A stretch of DNA of 64,000 bases, from the NCBI GenBank assembly GCA_025449115.1, contig JAHLKC010000045.1:124001-188000 (forward strand), given 5' to 3'. This document shows positions 34,750 to 45,075 of the stretch, one piece after another. A program made the translations under genes and the position numbers. Every line of letters starts with the position of its first letter. The stretch's first letter is position 1. The notes below the pieces were generated by a model that was not told the DNA's origin, made no database searches, and was given only the letters and a program-made list of their open reading frames with translations. This DNA comes from Chytridium lagenaria. Its lineage: Eukaryota > Chytridiomycota > Chytridiomycetes > Chytridiales > Chytridiaceae.

Positions 34750-36933
34750 CTGCCGTTCCCACGTCATGGTGCCTTTCGGACGGTACCCCAACACCGCCCC
34801 CTAGTCGCTCCGACATGTCAGCCCACTTGGTGGGCCTTTTGCACGGCACGTCTCACGCCTCTCCTCACGACCTCCATTTTCCCAATCCATCTGATTTTGT
34901 CGCCGGTTGTGTTAACGCCACCACCCTCGGCATGTGGGAAGAGGTCCTGGCTTATTCTCCACCCCGCGAGGCAGCCTTGATCCTTCGCTGGATTACTGAA
35001 GGGTCCGTGTTGACGATTTTCTTCAGCCTTTCGATGGACATTACCGGGGTCGTCATTACTCCGGTGCTCTTCCTCCTCGTGGCGCCGCTCCGTCGTATCC
35101 CGTCCCTCCGGCCTTTACGGATTTTGTGACCTCCTCTACCGTTAAGGACATTCGCTCCGGCGCGCGTCGCATTTTAGGCCCTGTGTCCGCCGGCTTCCCT
35201 CATTCCCTCCATATGGTCAACCCTATACTTATTGAACCAACGAAACCCCGCAAGTGCGATGACTGCACGCTTCTCAATTGTTGGATGCGACCCTTACCTT
35301 TCACCATGGAGGGTATCCAATCGTTGACATATTGGACTTCCCATTCCGCTGCCGTCATTGATATCGCAAGCTGTTTCAACAACATTCCCCTCCACCCTTC
35401 CAGCTACAAGTACTTTGGTACAATCGCCACTATTGAAGGTGTTGAGTATTACCTGGTGTCTACTGTTTTGGTCTTCGGGTGGTCCCCCTCCCCTTACGTC
35501 ACCCAAACGATGGCAGTTGCCCTTACCTGCTATGTCCGCGCTTGGCACATCCCCGCCTTGATCTGGATTGATGACGCCGCGATTGCTCCTTCTTTAGCGG
35601 CTTCCTGCTCTTACCTGCGCGGGAGGGGATGCCGTATCCATTTGGTGTCTGGTCTGCATACTTTGCGGTTATTACGTCTCCATTTCCAAATCGGTTTTTG
35701 TCTCTTCACCTACCTTCCGCTTCCTGGGTTTCTTGGTCGACCTCTCGCTCCGTACTTTCTCTATACCCGAGGACAAAAGGCAAACCTTTCTGCTGATTGC
35801 TTCCCGCCTTCTCTCTTCACCGAACGCTCCTCTTCCCCTCTTGGAGCGTTTTGCCCGTAAATGTGCCCACTTTCCCTCATTGTTCCAGGCGGTCTTTCAT
35901 TCACCCGTCTACTCTACATAGCCATTGCCACTGCCCGCTCCTCTCTCCGCACACCATCCTCTTCCACCTCCAACACTACCGTTCCCCTCCATCCCGCTCT
36001 CTTGAGTGAGATTGCACTTTGGCAGTCCTTGGTGACCACCAATACCCCGTATTTGTGGGCTACGTCAGCCCACCGCATCCTCACGGTCCGCACGGATGCC
36101 AGTAACACTCGTTGGGGCGGCCATCTCTACTTGTCGGCCCCCACATCCTCTCCCTCCCCACCTCTTCTATTTCGACTTTCGCCCCATCCCCCCAGGATCT
36201 TCAGGCGGGGGTGACCTAGAACCCACCCTTCTGCCAGCCTCGGGTTCCTCGATCAACCTCCGGGAGGCCGTGGCTTGCCGTCGGACCTTGGAGGCCTTCC
36301 TCCCACACCTTTCCCGCGTTTTTGTTGACGTGTACGTCTCTCCTTCGTTGGCTTTTGCTTTGCGGTCCCCTACCCAACGCGATTGGTTAGATGTGGGTGT
36401 TGATAATTCTGGCCTTTTCCAAGCCCTTGTCAAGGGTTCTTCCCTTCCCTCGCTATTAACTCTGAGGTCCGTCGCATCTTTGAACTAGCGCGCCTCGCCG
36501 GTTTGCGCCTTACCTTCCATCATGTTCCTGGCATCCTTAACACGGAGGCAGACGTCATCTCCCGCGAATCCTCTGATGGGATTATTCTCTTACCTCCGTC
36601 GCGTTTGCTCGCATCGTCGCTTCCCACGGTCCATTTACCATGGATGCGATGGCGACTCCCCTCACTACTAAACACCCCCGCTTTTTGTCTCGGTACCTTT
36701 GCGACGGTTCGGCAGGCACTAACCTTTTTGCTTGGTCCCCAACCCCTGACCTACCCCATGAACATCTCTACGTATATCCTCCTTTTACCCTTCTCAAACC
36801 CACAATCGACTACCTTTTATCTCTCCCTGTCTCCTTCACTATTGTTGTACCCCGTTTACTCCACTCATGTGGCTTCAACTATCTCATGCCACGCCTTCTT
36901 CCTGGCAGTTGGGTTCCCGCGGCGATTTTCTGA
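34750..36933 (+). CDS. Reverse transcriptase-RNase H of YR element 1
   Basis: RT motifs: VIDIASCFNNIPLHPSSYKY (palm motif A, Asp retained), VFGWSPSPYVTQ (motif B), and LIWIDDAAIA (motif C, with I-D-D in place of the usual Y-x-D-D). RNase H follows: VRTDASNTRWGGHLY (first Asp), NLREAVACRRTLEAF (Glu), and HHVPGILNTEADVISRES (C-terminal H and D of the AD.LSR signature). The tail FTMDAMATP, FAWSPTPDLPHEHLY, VYPPFTLLKPTI and FTIVVPRLL matches the conserved domain after RNase H in DIRS/Ngaro polyproteins. Copies DNA from the element RNA in the host cell. Frame shifts near 35000, 35690, 36180 and 36470 interrupt it. Confidence 0.8.
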
Positions 36934-37056
36934 TTGAAGGTTACTGTAAAACCGCTCGCACTCTTATACCGCTTCCCATACCATATGATTTTGGGTCTTC
37001 CATCGCCCGTACTCAATAATTATTGCCAAATAAATTTATTTTCTTTCTTCTTACTA

Positions 37057-38474
37057 TGGATCCTCCTTCTCCACCGCTTACCCTCTGTGGGTGCTGTACC
37101 TCACCCCTTCAACCCTCGTACGCTTTCTGTCCCTCGTGCGGCACCGCCGTACCTGCTGTTTTCCCCAACTCGTCTCCTACAGTACGACTTCCTTATATCC
37201 TCACCCGTCGTCAAGATTTCCACATCTCTTTACAATCTCTTCCTAAAACGGTTCTTAAGGACCGCTCCCTCTCCGCTTTCCATTCCTTCCTTTCTTGCCT
37301 GGATCCTCCACTCTCCCTCGCTTCCGCTACCCCTCTACGGTTGTCGACTTTCTGATCTCTAAGGACATCACGGCCAACACCCAGTACCATCATGCCTCAT
37401 GTCCCCACAAAGGGGCTGCCACACCACAAAACCGTCTTTTGCTGCAGTGTGGCTCTGATTGCCCCCATCCCTCCTCCTGTCCTCATCGCCTCTCACCTTC
37501 TACCACCCGCCGTTTCTGTCCTATCCGCGCCGCTCCAGCTTCTATTGCCCGTCATATCAGCTTGTTGAAGACCGCCCTTCAGGCCGCCGGCTTTTCTGAC
37601 CCGTGGTCTCCTACCTTGGGTATTGGCAACCCCGCTGATTCCCTCTTGGTGTCCCAATACCTATCCTTTCTTCAACGCGAAGGCCAGGCGGCTCTTTTGG
37701 CTCCCGTTCAGGCCACTCCTGTCTTCCCATCCACCCTTTCTTCCGCCGTCACCTTTTGGCGGGACGCCGCTTCTCGTGCTGCACTCCACCGCCCTGTCGT
37801 TGGTCTTTACACCCGTCTGATCGCGTTGCAGAACTCCGCTTTCTGCCTCCTCACCGCGGCGGCCGGTTATCGCGGTGGCGATATTACCCGTCTCGATCCT
37901 CACCGCCGTTACTTGGCTCCCCGACGGTTCCGGTCTCCACATTGCCTTGTTCACGGGTAAAACCGTCAAAGCCGGCACGGTGGAACGCATCGCTCTTCTT
38001 TACGATCCCGACCCCCATCGTTGTGTCATCCTCGCTCTCAAGGCATACGCGGAGGAGTGCCTCACCGTCGGCCTTCCCCTTCTGGGTGGCAGTTTTGTTT
38101 TCCCCTCCTTTACACCTAATACTCATAATCCGCGCCGTCCTGCTGGCTATCCAGCCTTCCAGTCTCGCTTCAGTGCCGCTCTCCACGCCACCACCGGTTA
38201 CAACAATGAAACCGTTCACGGCCTCCGGGTAGCTACGGCGATCTCGACGATTGTCTCCGAGGACCGCCTCCCTTTAGTCATGAACGCCGGCCATTGGCGC
38301 TCAGCTTCCACGCCGCCGCTATGCTCAGCTTTCCGCTGCCGTCTCTCCTTCCTCGCAACGTACTTTAGACGATTGGCAACGCGCGTTGTTTCCTGGAAAA
38401 CTCACCTCCCGTCTTTCCTGTTTTTTAACAACTTACCTTTCAACCCAATAAACTTTCTTCTTTTCTTGTTTTGA
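37057..38474 (+). CDS. Tyrosine recombinase of YR element 1
   Basis: Starts at ATG 37057 with a zinc-ribbon-like CGCCTSPLQ..FCPSCG. After further Cys/His pairs comes a helical SAM-like core-binding domain (about 37550-37800). The catalytic domain shows the first Arg in AAAGYRGGDITRL (about 37860), a beta-sheet LHIALFTGKTVKAG, the HxxR box HGLRVATAIS (about 38220), and AGHWRSAST with the nucleophile tyrosine a few residues on (RYAQLS, about 38325, in a shifted frame). These are the R-H-R-(H/W)-Y residues of phage-integrase-like recombinases, which insert the circular DNA intermediate. Frame is broken at about 37920 and 38310. Confidence 0.78.
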
Positions 38475-38544
38475 GCATTGGTCCTCTCCCTGGGCTTCAT
38501 CTTTGGGGGACTTTGAGCATTGGCGAAGCATAGCCTGCCCGCTC

Positions 38545-38588
38545 GAGGCCTTTTTCTCCAGAGCTGAATATCAGATAATAGGCATAAT
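38545..38588 (+). repeat. YR element 1, split repeat B1
   Basis: GAGGCCTTTTTCTCCAGAGC and on to GGCATAAT. Repeated at 39005-39050 with a 2-bp difference (TCAGATAATA versus TCAGAGATAATA). Confidence 0.9.
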
Positions 38589-38750
38589 CTCCTGAATTCA
38601 CTCTACTCAGGAGAACTCCATTGTGTTACACAACGTCCGGACAAAGTCGGACATTGTGTACACAAGGAGTCGAGGAGTGGAGAAAATGAAGACATCTTCT
38701 TCATTTTATCCAACTCAACTGCACCAGACCGTGCAGTCAAGTTGCTTTGT
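38584..38750 (+). repeat. YR element 1, split repeat A2
   Basis: Direct copy of A1 (one 1-base length difference in CATCTTCT(T)CA, a few substitutions such as ACCATACC versus ACCAGACC). Overlaps B1 in the core ATAAT. Confidence 0.9.
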
Positions 38751-38929
38751 CCCACCACCATCCCCTTTCCCCTCCTTTTCTCTTTCATGCCGCTTTGTCT
38801 TCCCACACCCTGGCTCCCTTTCCCTCCTCCCCTTCCCTCCTTTATCTTTTCTGCTTTTCCCTTCGATTCATTCATCTTCTTTCTTTTATTCTATTTCTCT
38901 TTTATTTACCCGCATTGTGCTTTCAGCCC

Positions 38930-38946
38930 CCGGGTTCAATCCCCGG
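38930..38946 (+). other. tRNA T-arm-like hairpin / B-box-like sequence in YR element 1
   Basis: CCGGG-TTCAATC-CCCGG: a 5-bp stem and 7-nt loop with the GGTTCAATCCC consensus of a tRNA T-arm and RNA polymerase III B box. It sits between A2 and B2. No complete cloverleaf is found around it, so this is not a tRNA gene. Confidence 0.65.
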
Positions 38947-39004
38947 GTGCCAGTGTGTGGTTTTTCTCTCTGGTCTCGCTTCGGGCTCTTTTTAGCCCGC
39001 CTGC

Positions 39005-39050
39005 GAGGCCTTTTTCTCCAGAGCTGAATATCAGAGATAATAGGCATAAT
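39005..39050 (+). repeat. YR element 1, split repeat B2 (right end)
   Basis: Second copy of B1. It ends with the core CATAAT, after which host-like sequence TTTTGCGC begins. Confidence 0.85.
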
Positions 39051-40789
39051 TTTGCGCATTTAACCAGACACAACGGCCTGTGCCCCTTTTGCAATACTAC
39101 TTACGCCGTGTTGGGTCATCTGTTGAAGGCCACCCCTGATGCTGCGGCAGTGTAATACTTCATCAGCAGTGTCGTCACATCTGCTTTGTTTTTACGTGAT
39201 TTTGCTATGGATGGTATATTTACCTTGGGTTGTCGGAGAACTTACATAGGTAAAGACTTTCTCGGGGCGTTGAGGCTGGAGAGAATGACACATCAATGGA
39301 AGAATAACATAAGTGCGACTGTCTACCTAGAATGTCCGATCAAAACGAGAGCTCTTCCCATATTTACTTTCTCGCAAAAGGCAGAACATCCCCTTTATGA
39401 GCTAAACATCGCATCCCGCTCATCATCCAACACCTTTACGATCTTCAATTCGATATTGTGGCTCTCCAGGAAGTAGATGGAGATAATTGGGGGATCAGAG
39501 TCGTTGTGTACTTGAAAGATCGAAACAACTCACCATAATTAGGGTCTATCTGCATGCATACATTGGTCTTTTGGCCTTGATCCTGTACCGTCAAACGCTT
39601 ACGGCATGTCATGGTCCGCATCCGACTAATTTTGATGTAAAGGGGAGTCGCTCTCGCTGTCGGATCAACAGCCTCTGGGCCTTGAAGTACAAAGGCGAGA
39701 TTCAGACTTCCCATCTACAGATGCCAACTCTTGGTCGTGACCCCACTCGAAACAACGGACGCCAACAAACCCTTGACAGAGAGTCTGGAGGAATGATGTT
39801 AAGCGAATTGGAACCGTCCAACGCAGGTCATTGAGTCTTGTGGAGGTACCTTTTGTCAACCCCCACAATGAAACGGTTTTGAAGTGTATTAGTGGGTATA
39901 ACATAGGGTTTACATTATAATAAATACCACAAATATTTATGATATAGTAATGCCATATAGTTAGTTATTTACTATTTATGATTACTAAAGTAAATTTATT
40001 AGTAATTATTATATAAAATAGATATGTCACAAGTATTTACCATACAATAATAAATAGTATTTATAACAAATACTATTAAATAGCAGCTCAGCTCTTATTG
40101 TTATTACGTCATAGATATAATTGTGTTTTATTTATATAAGGGTTTTGACATCATCCATCCATCATCCATCCATCATCCATCCATCATTCGTCATCCATAT
40201 TATTTTATTTTATTTAATTATGTTAATTAATAATAATATATACCATGTGAGCTATTATATTTATTATAAATGTTAATATATGCATAAATATTATTGATTA
40301 TAATATGTGATAACTCTGAAGGAGGCGGCCATGTCATATGTTTCACAAACAAGCATAAAGGAATGTGTATCACGTTACTCATCACACCCCCATTCCGAGT
40401 GACTGAGCTCCGCAAATGCCTCTTGGGATTAGAAATTGTATTCTAATTTGTATTACTGTAAACATTTAAATTATTTATTTATAATAAGTATACAATTCAA
40501 CTTTGGCTTAAATTCTCCAAGTCCATTTTTTTTTATGGACTTCAAATGTTTTGGCATCGGGGGTATTGTATTTGAAGTTGAGACCAGGCTTGAACGACGA
40601 TGCAGTTGACCACTTTTTCTTGTGCTTTAATGTGTGCAATGGCAAAAAGTTTATAGTCATTTTGCTGTGACGGTTATAATATTCGTTATGTTGGTTTGCG
40701 TGATTGAGTTTCCATATTGTTAAATATAAAAGTGGGATGTTGATATTATATAATAAAACCTAATATATGCTTTATTAGTTTGTACAACG
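39051..40789. other. Gene-poor, AT-rich region with possible gene remnants
   Basis: The first 110 bp code HNGLCPFCNTTYAVLGHLLK, a short Cys/His peptide that may be the tail of a broken gene interrupted by the element. A possible EEP nuclease remnant follows at 39390-39832. From 39900 to 40790 the sequence is AT-rich with (CATC)n at 40145-40195; no gene is seen there. Confidence 0.35.
39390..39832 (+). pseudogene. Possible endonuclease/exonuclease/phosphatase (EEP) fold remnant
   Basis: One frame reads IIQHLYDLQFDIVALQEVDG, close to the signature strand of DNase I-like EEP enzymes (DI.ALQEV, catalytic Glu). A later stretch TSHLQMPTLGRDPTRNNGRQ loosely fits the T.HL......R..Q region. Frames change in between and no start or catalytic C-terminal motif is visible. 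Could be a chance match. Confidence 0.3.
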
Positions 40790-43700
40790 TTACACAATGT
40801 CCATTGGAGAAGTGGACGTGACGGTGTTTTCCACCATCCAGGTATAGTAGTCCCGCCATTGCTCATCTGTAGCATAGTCTGGTCGTCTAACCTTGCCCAT
40901 AAGGTTCAGCATTGCCGCCATCACAGCCTCCGTCGGTGTAAAGTACTTGATATCCTCCCGCGTAATGCGATTAAGAAGAACGAGAGATTTTAGTGAAGTT
41001 GTACGTGAGGGCAACATAAAGAGTGCCGGTTTCGAAGGTTCAAAATGATGACACCATGAGGTAAGGTTGTTCCTTGCAGCTTCTCTGGAGTACAAGAAAA
41101 GAATGGTATAACAGGAAACTGATCAACCGTGATGCTAAATGAGTCGCACCCTGGCATCGAGATCTTTGCAGCAACGTGAAGAGGTCGAACAGGAATAACG
41201 CCAGCAGGATAGCCCCCTTGGAACAAGACATCGTCGGAGCCACGTATTTTGACAAAGATAAAATCCGGAAGCCTTGTCAAATACTGAAAGTTGTATTTCC
41301 CATCTGAACTTGGTAATGCTCCTTTGCCACGATCGTCAGGATGAAGTTGAACACCAACGATTATGGCAATTGTTCCTTTAGGGATCAGCGTGGTGGTAGG
41401 GCTCTTGTCGTGTTTTGAGTCGGGTTCCTTAATGACCTTTCTTGTAAACATAACCGGCATACCAATATAGAATGTTAACGTGAAGGGTATAAAATCAGTC
41501 ATATAGTCAGAATGACCGTACAGTGTTTCCATGTTAACCGTGCTAGTTGATTTCTTGGCCTTCTCTGCCCGACATATGAAGATTGGTTCACACCGCGGGG
41601 CCATGACCAAGGCCAAACTCTGCCCTATCACTGCTCTGTCCTTGTTTAAAGCACATACTACCGGACAGTAGTATCCATCTTTGGCGAAATCCTCTGGCAC
41701 TGGCGGAGGTTCAAAGTCTGGATGATCAACACATCGACGATTAAGAATATCAAGATCCTCATCTGTGATGCATCCATAGCGAATGCCTCTAATAATTCTG
41801 GTGAACAGCGGATCTTCTCTTTGCCGCATGTTCTGCGTCAAGAAAACCGTAAAATTAATTCTTGAAAACACTTCAAAACCCTGTCGTTGAAGGGCGGTCG
41901 AAGTATCGGTGAGTTCCCGGAAAACTAAATTGAAGAATTGGTTAGATAAATCTGTTAAGTGCAATCTCTGGCCGATACTGTCGTCATTAGGGAAGCCAAT
42001 TCCCGACCTTGAAATGGCATAGCAGGGTCATCAACGGTTTCACCTCCCGGGCCGGGAGGAAGAAACAGTAGAGCAGAGCTCCCGTCCCGGGAGCACAGAA
42101 TGAGAAAACAAGGATGTCCCGGAGCACAAAATGAGAAAACAAGGATAGAGCTCCCGTCCCGGGAGCACATAGAAAAAGTGAAAAGTGGGTTCAAGGTGAA
42201 TTCCCGGCCCGGGAGAATCTCCTAACACCAAAGCAAAGCTAGGATCCTGGCTCGGAAATATGTTTATACAAAGAGAGAGGGAAAGAACGCGAAAAAAACT
42301 CACATGGTGTGTTTATCGGTAATAATTGCATTAAATCCCCAAACATCATGACATGCTTACCACCCATAACCATGTCACGAGCTTCCTTCATGTGGTATGA
42401 AGCCATTTCTCGAGCCGCTAGGTCCGCCGCACCAACAAGTTCTTGAGAAGTCATGGAGATTTCATCTATGATGAGAAAACGAATACATCTATGGCGCTCT
42501 CTCTGATATGTAGTTGCAAGTCGTCTGCATATCAAAAAGAGAATGCATTGTAACGCCCTCTATCATCATTGCGCTAATTCCTGTAAAGCCGGTAGTTTGC
42601 AAAGTATTTCTTCGCTTCCATAAGCGCGCAAGAGCTATCAATGCTTGAATTATACCGGACTTTCCAGCGCCAGCTTCCCCGCCAACATACGATACCAATT
42701 GCTGTGAATTCTGCAGTCTTTGAGCTGGGGTAATGTTCTTGAATGCTTGGTAGATCGGCGAGTCCCCAGAGTCCGCTGCTGTGTCATTTAGGAATGAGAA
42801 TATGAGTTTGCGTGCAGCCTCTTCAAAAGCACAATGTTGCCAGAAGTTTAATGTGAAGGCTATAGCGACTGCTTGAATACTAGGATACACTGGGAGCTTT
42901 GATCTATCTCGTTCATGGGCAGGTCTGGTGTAAGGATCCACAAATGGAACAGGGCCACTGCACTCCACCAGTCGCTCAACAAGTGTCTCACAATACAGGC
43001 TAGAATTATCTCTATTTCATTTGTTAGTTTTAAGATAAATGAATGATGTGTTTACCGATAATATGTAGTCCCCATGTTGACTCCAATATGTTCATCTCTA
43101 AACACCAGCTCATTTTGGTACAGCTTTACGTCCAAGATGCGTTTTGGTATTGATAATGTGCAAAACACCCCGGACTCAACTCTAGTTGCCGAAATTGTGA
43201 ATGACTTATCAACATTTGGTATCTCGTGCATGACCGAACTTATATACTGCAGCCTTTTTTCATAGGCATGTGCAATGTTGGAATCCATCGTCTCGTTCAA
43301 AGACGCGTACCATTTTCCGCGTCCATATCTTCATCTTGAGGCAATTCAGTATGATATGCTGATGTTATAGTTTGGCTCTCATGATGTGCCTCACAAGGAT
43401 GGTTGTGAAGGCAGATGTCTTCTTCAGTCTGACGATGTGGTGCAGCTTTGTCGTGTCGGACGCTTTGGTGATAGTCGTCATGTATATCGGCAAAAGACAA
43501 CGCGTCAATCACATGTGCAGATGACTTATTGGTCTCAACCCAATTGGAAAACAAATCTTCCCAAGATTCTGCACCCAACGTCCCCTTTCGATGCGGCTTG
43601 AAGAGAATACAGAGTAGTTTGTAATGAAGTTCTCTTGCTTTATCTCCCTGTTGGGTCCCAGCAATGTCTGGTAGTTTGTCGTGCATACCGGTGAGAACCA

Positions 43701-44060
43701 TGATTGCTCGGGATTTGTTTGCAACAAAATGGTAGCGACCTGCAAACGGGTGATCAGACAACAAGGCTTGATCCAATCGTCCAGCTCCTCTAGCCATATG
43801 GTAGTTCTCGACCAATGAAACAAGGTTTTCGTCTTCTAGAGCTTTAGGGCGGAACCAGTAATCAAGGATAGCATGTTTGTCGTTGACGCGCCTGTTGGCA
43901 AGGTCCTCAATAAAATTAGTGGTGACCGTAACATCTATTGCCTCCTCGCCGTTCATTCTGCTAAGTATGGGCCAACCGATAATGCAACAGACTCATGACT
44001 CCAATAGAATATGTCGCCAAACAGAACGTATAATGCGCAGAGTATAGATAGAAGGATGGA
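40790..44060 (-). CDS. Helitron-type PIF1-family helicase (broken or truncated)
   Basis: Minus-strand protein in several exons. Its upstream part (43956-43300) contains LDQALLSDHPFAGRYHF and CILFKPHRKGTL, the linker typical of fungal Helitron-like proteins between Rep and helicase. The SF1 helicase follows: GGEAGAGKSGIIQALIALA (Walker A, about 42670), TTGFTGISAMMIEGVTMHSL, FLIIDEISMTSQEL (Walker B, about 42440), MMFGDLMQLLPI, LTQNMRQREDPLF, a long insertion domain, TPEKLQGTTLPHGVIIL (about 41070), and SRTTSLKSLVLLNRIT. It would unwind DNA during rolling-circle transposition. The Rep nuclease domain (HUH motif) is not found upstream. An intron of about 300 nt (donor GTGAGT at 42304, acceptor near 42005) contains the GC-rich palindromes. 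Frame breaks near 43300, 42530 and 41030. Confidence 0.72.
42043..42217. repeat. Cluster of GC-rich near-palindromes in a helicase intron
   Basis: CCTCCCGGGCCGGGAGG (42043-42059), CTCCCGTCCCGGGAG (42079-42093), a half copy at about 42115, CTCCCGTCCCGGGAG (42151-42165) and TTCCCGGCCCGGGAGAA (42201-42217). The second to fourth are linked by the direct repeat AATGAGAAAACAAGGAT. Related copies occur at 44071 and 44608. Confidence 0.9.
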
Positions 44061-44070
44061 CGATTACAGA

Positions 44071-44085
44071 CTCCCGGGACGGGAG
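44071..44085. repeat. GC-rich near-palindrome, outlying copy
   Basis: CTCCCGGGACGGGAG, the reverse complement of the copies at 42079 and 42151. On the minus strand it lies 30-50 nt after another GTGAGT donor-like site (44120), so it may also be intronic. Confidence 0.85.
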
Positions 44086-44201
44086 AGAACATGTAATTAT
44101 ATTTATGTTGAAAGACTCACATATTTCGGTGGATACTAGGGGTCAAAGAGCTTCAACCCGAAGCGCCGTCAACAAAACAAGCACAAAAAGACACATCACC
44201 A

Positions 44202-44489
44202 ACATGGTTCTCAGTGCGCAGAAGAAACGATGAAAACAAGACGCCGTACATACCCATTTACGACGGAAGGAACATAGAAGACGTCGACCCTGAGAAGATA
44301 TTCCAGTTACCAATATTAAATGAAACAAAGGAATTCAATCTGAAGAAGGATGATGTGATAATGGCGGGAACATCTTTCTTTGTGAAGGAAGACGATTGGA
44401 ATCTATTACCCGTGTGGATCATACTTTGTAAGGAGTCGGAAGAATCCAACGATACCGACGACATAGAAGATTTTGAAGAAGGATATTAA
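44202..44489 (+). CDS. Small hypothetical acidic protein, doubtful
   Basis: An open frame from about 44214 reads RRRNDENKTPYIPIYDGRNI and ends with an acidic tail (ESNDTDDIEDFEEGY, stop at 44489). It has no ATG in frame; an ATG at 44203 is one base out of frame, the same kind of break seen elsewhere in the window. Codon content looks protein-like. It sits 5' of the Helitron-type helicase on the opposite strand and could be part of that element. No family recognised. Confidence 0.3.
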   Translation, partial: TWFSVRRRNDENKTPYIPIYDGRNIEDVDPEKIFQLPILNETKEFNLKKDDVIMAGTSFFVKEDDWNLLPVWIILCKESEESNDTDDIEDFEEGY

Positions 44490-45075
44490 CAGATTAAGCA
44501 TGATTTAGAGCCTCATAAATGTGATATATAATAAAGAATCCAAGTTAAAATGTGTTAAGTCGATTTTATTTATTAAAATATAGGAACGAAAGCCAAATAT
44601 AAAGTAGCTCCCGGGACGGGAGGTGAGGTTACACGAACGTGGTACAAAGGTAGTACACGGTTAATAGGTTATTTCAAGGTTTAAATATGATATGAGAGCC
44701 AATGAATGAGCTTAATTTAAATCTAGGTAGAAAGTAGATGTGGTTAAAATACAGCTCCATGATGATTGGACGAGATTCATGACAGACAGAGGACAAAAAA
44801 ACCGACAGCTCTTGGGTATTCCCAAGAGGACAATTATTTTATATGTCTGTCTGTCTGTGGATTATTTATTTATTGATTGATTGATGATGGGTGGATCATG
44901 GATGACGTTTACTATTATTTATTTATTTATTATTTAAAAAGTTACTATTTAAAAAGGTATGCTCTGCCTCTGCCCCCCTGGTTATTTCATTTCCCTCCTT
45001 TCTCACATTACCCTTCAATCCAACCGTCATCACAATTATTATAAACATCCAACGACACCTCACCATTCTACAATC
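44490..45075. other. Intergenic with another palindrome copy and simple repeats
   Basis: Holds CTCCCGGGACGGGAG at 44608-44622, (TGTC)n at 44843-44857 and (TTGA)n at 44872-44886. Sequence from 44900 to 45075 is the likely promoter/leader of the next gene. Confidence 0.5.

Larger units (their letters stand above)
32932..39050 (+). mobile_element. Tyrosine-recombinase retrotransposon (Ngaro/PAT-like DIRS order), 6.1 kb
   Basis: Contains Gag with a zinc knuckle, RT-RNase H and a tyrosine recombinase in that order. It lacks LTRs but has split direct repeats: A1 (32932-33097), B1 (38545-38588), A2 (38584-38750) and B2 (39005-39050), with B1 and A2 overlapping in the short core ATAAT. The same core occurs at the left end (gATAATctcctg), at the internal joint (cATAATctcctg) and at the right end (cATAATtttgcg). 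This is what recombinase-mediated insertion of a circular intermediate predicts. There is no sign of the methyltransferase found in DIRS1. Several frame breaks make autonomous activity of this copy uncertain. Confidence 0.88.

Noticed and set aside
38930..38946. A tRNA gene in YR element 1
   Set aside because: Only the T-arm is present; no acceptor stem, D-arm or anticodon arm can be built around it.
32932..39050. LTR (Ty3/copia-type) retrotransposon
   Set aside because: No aspartic protease or integrase; a tyrosine recombinase and split direct repeats are present instead.
40790..44060. Host PIF1 telomere/mitochondrial helicase
   Set aside because: The upstream linker with FKPHRKG and the surroundings fit a Helitron-type protein; the gene is also broken and repeat-laden.
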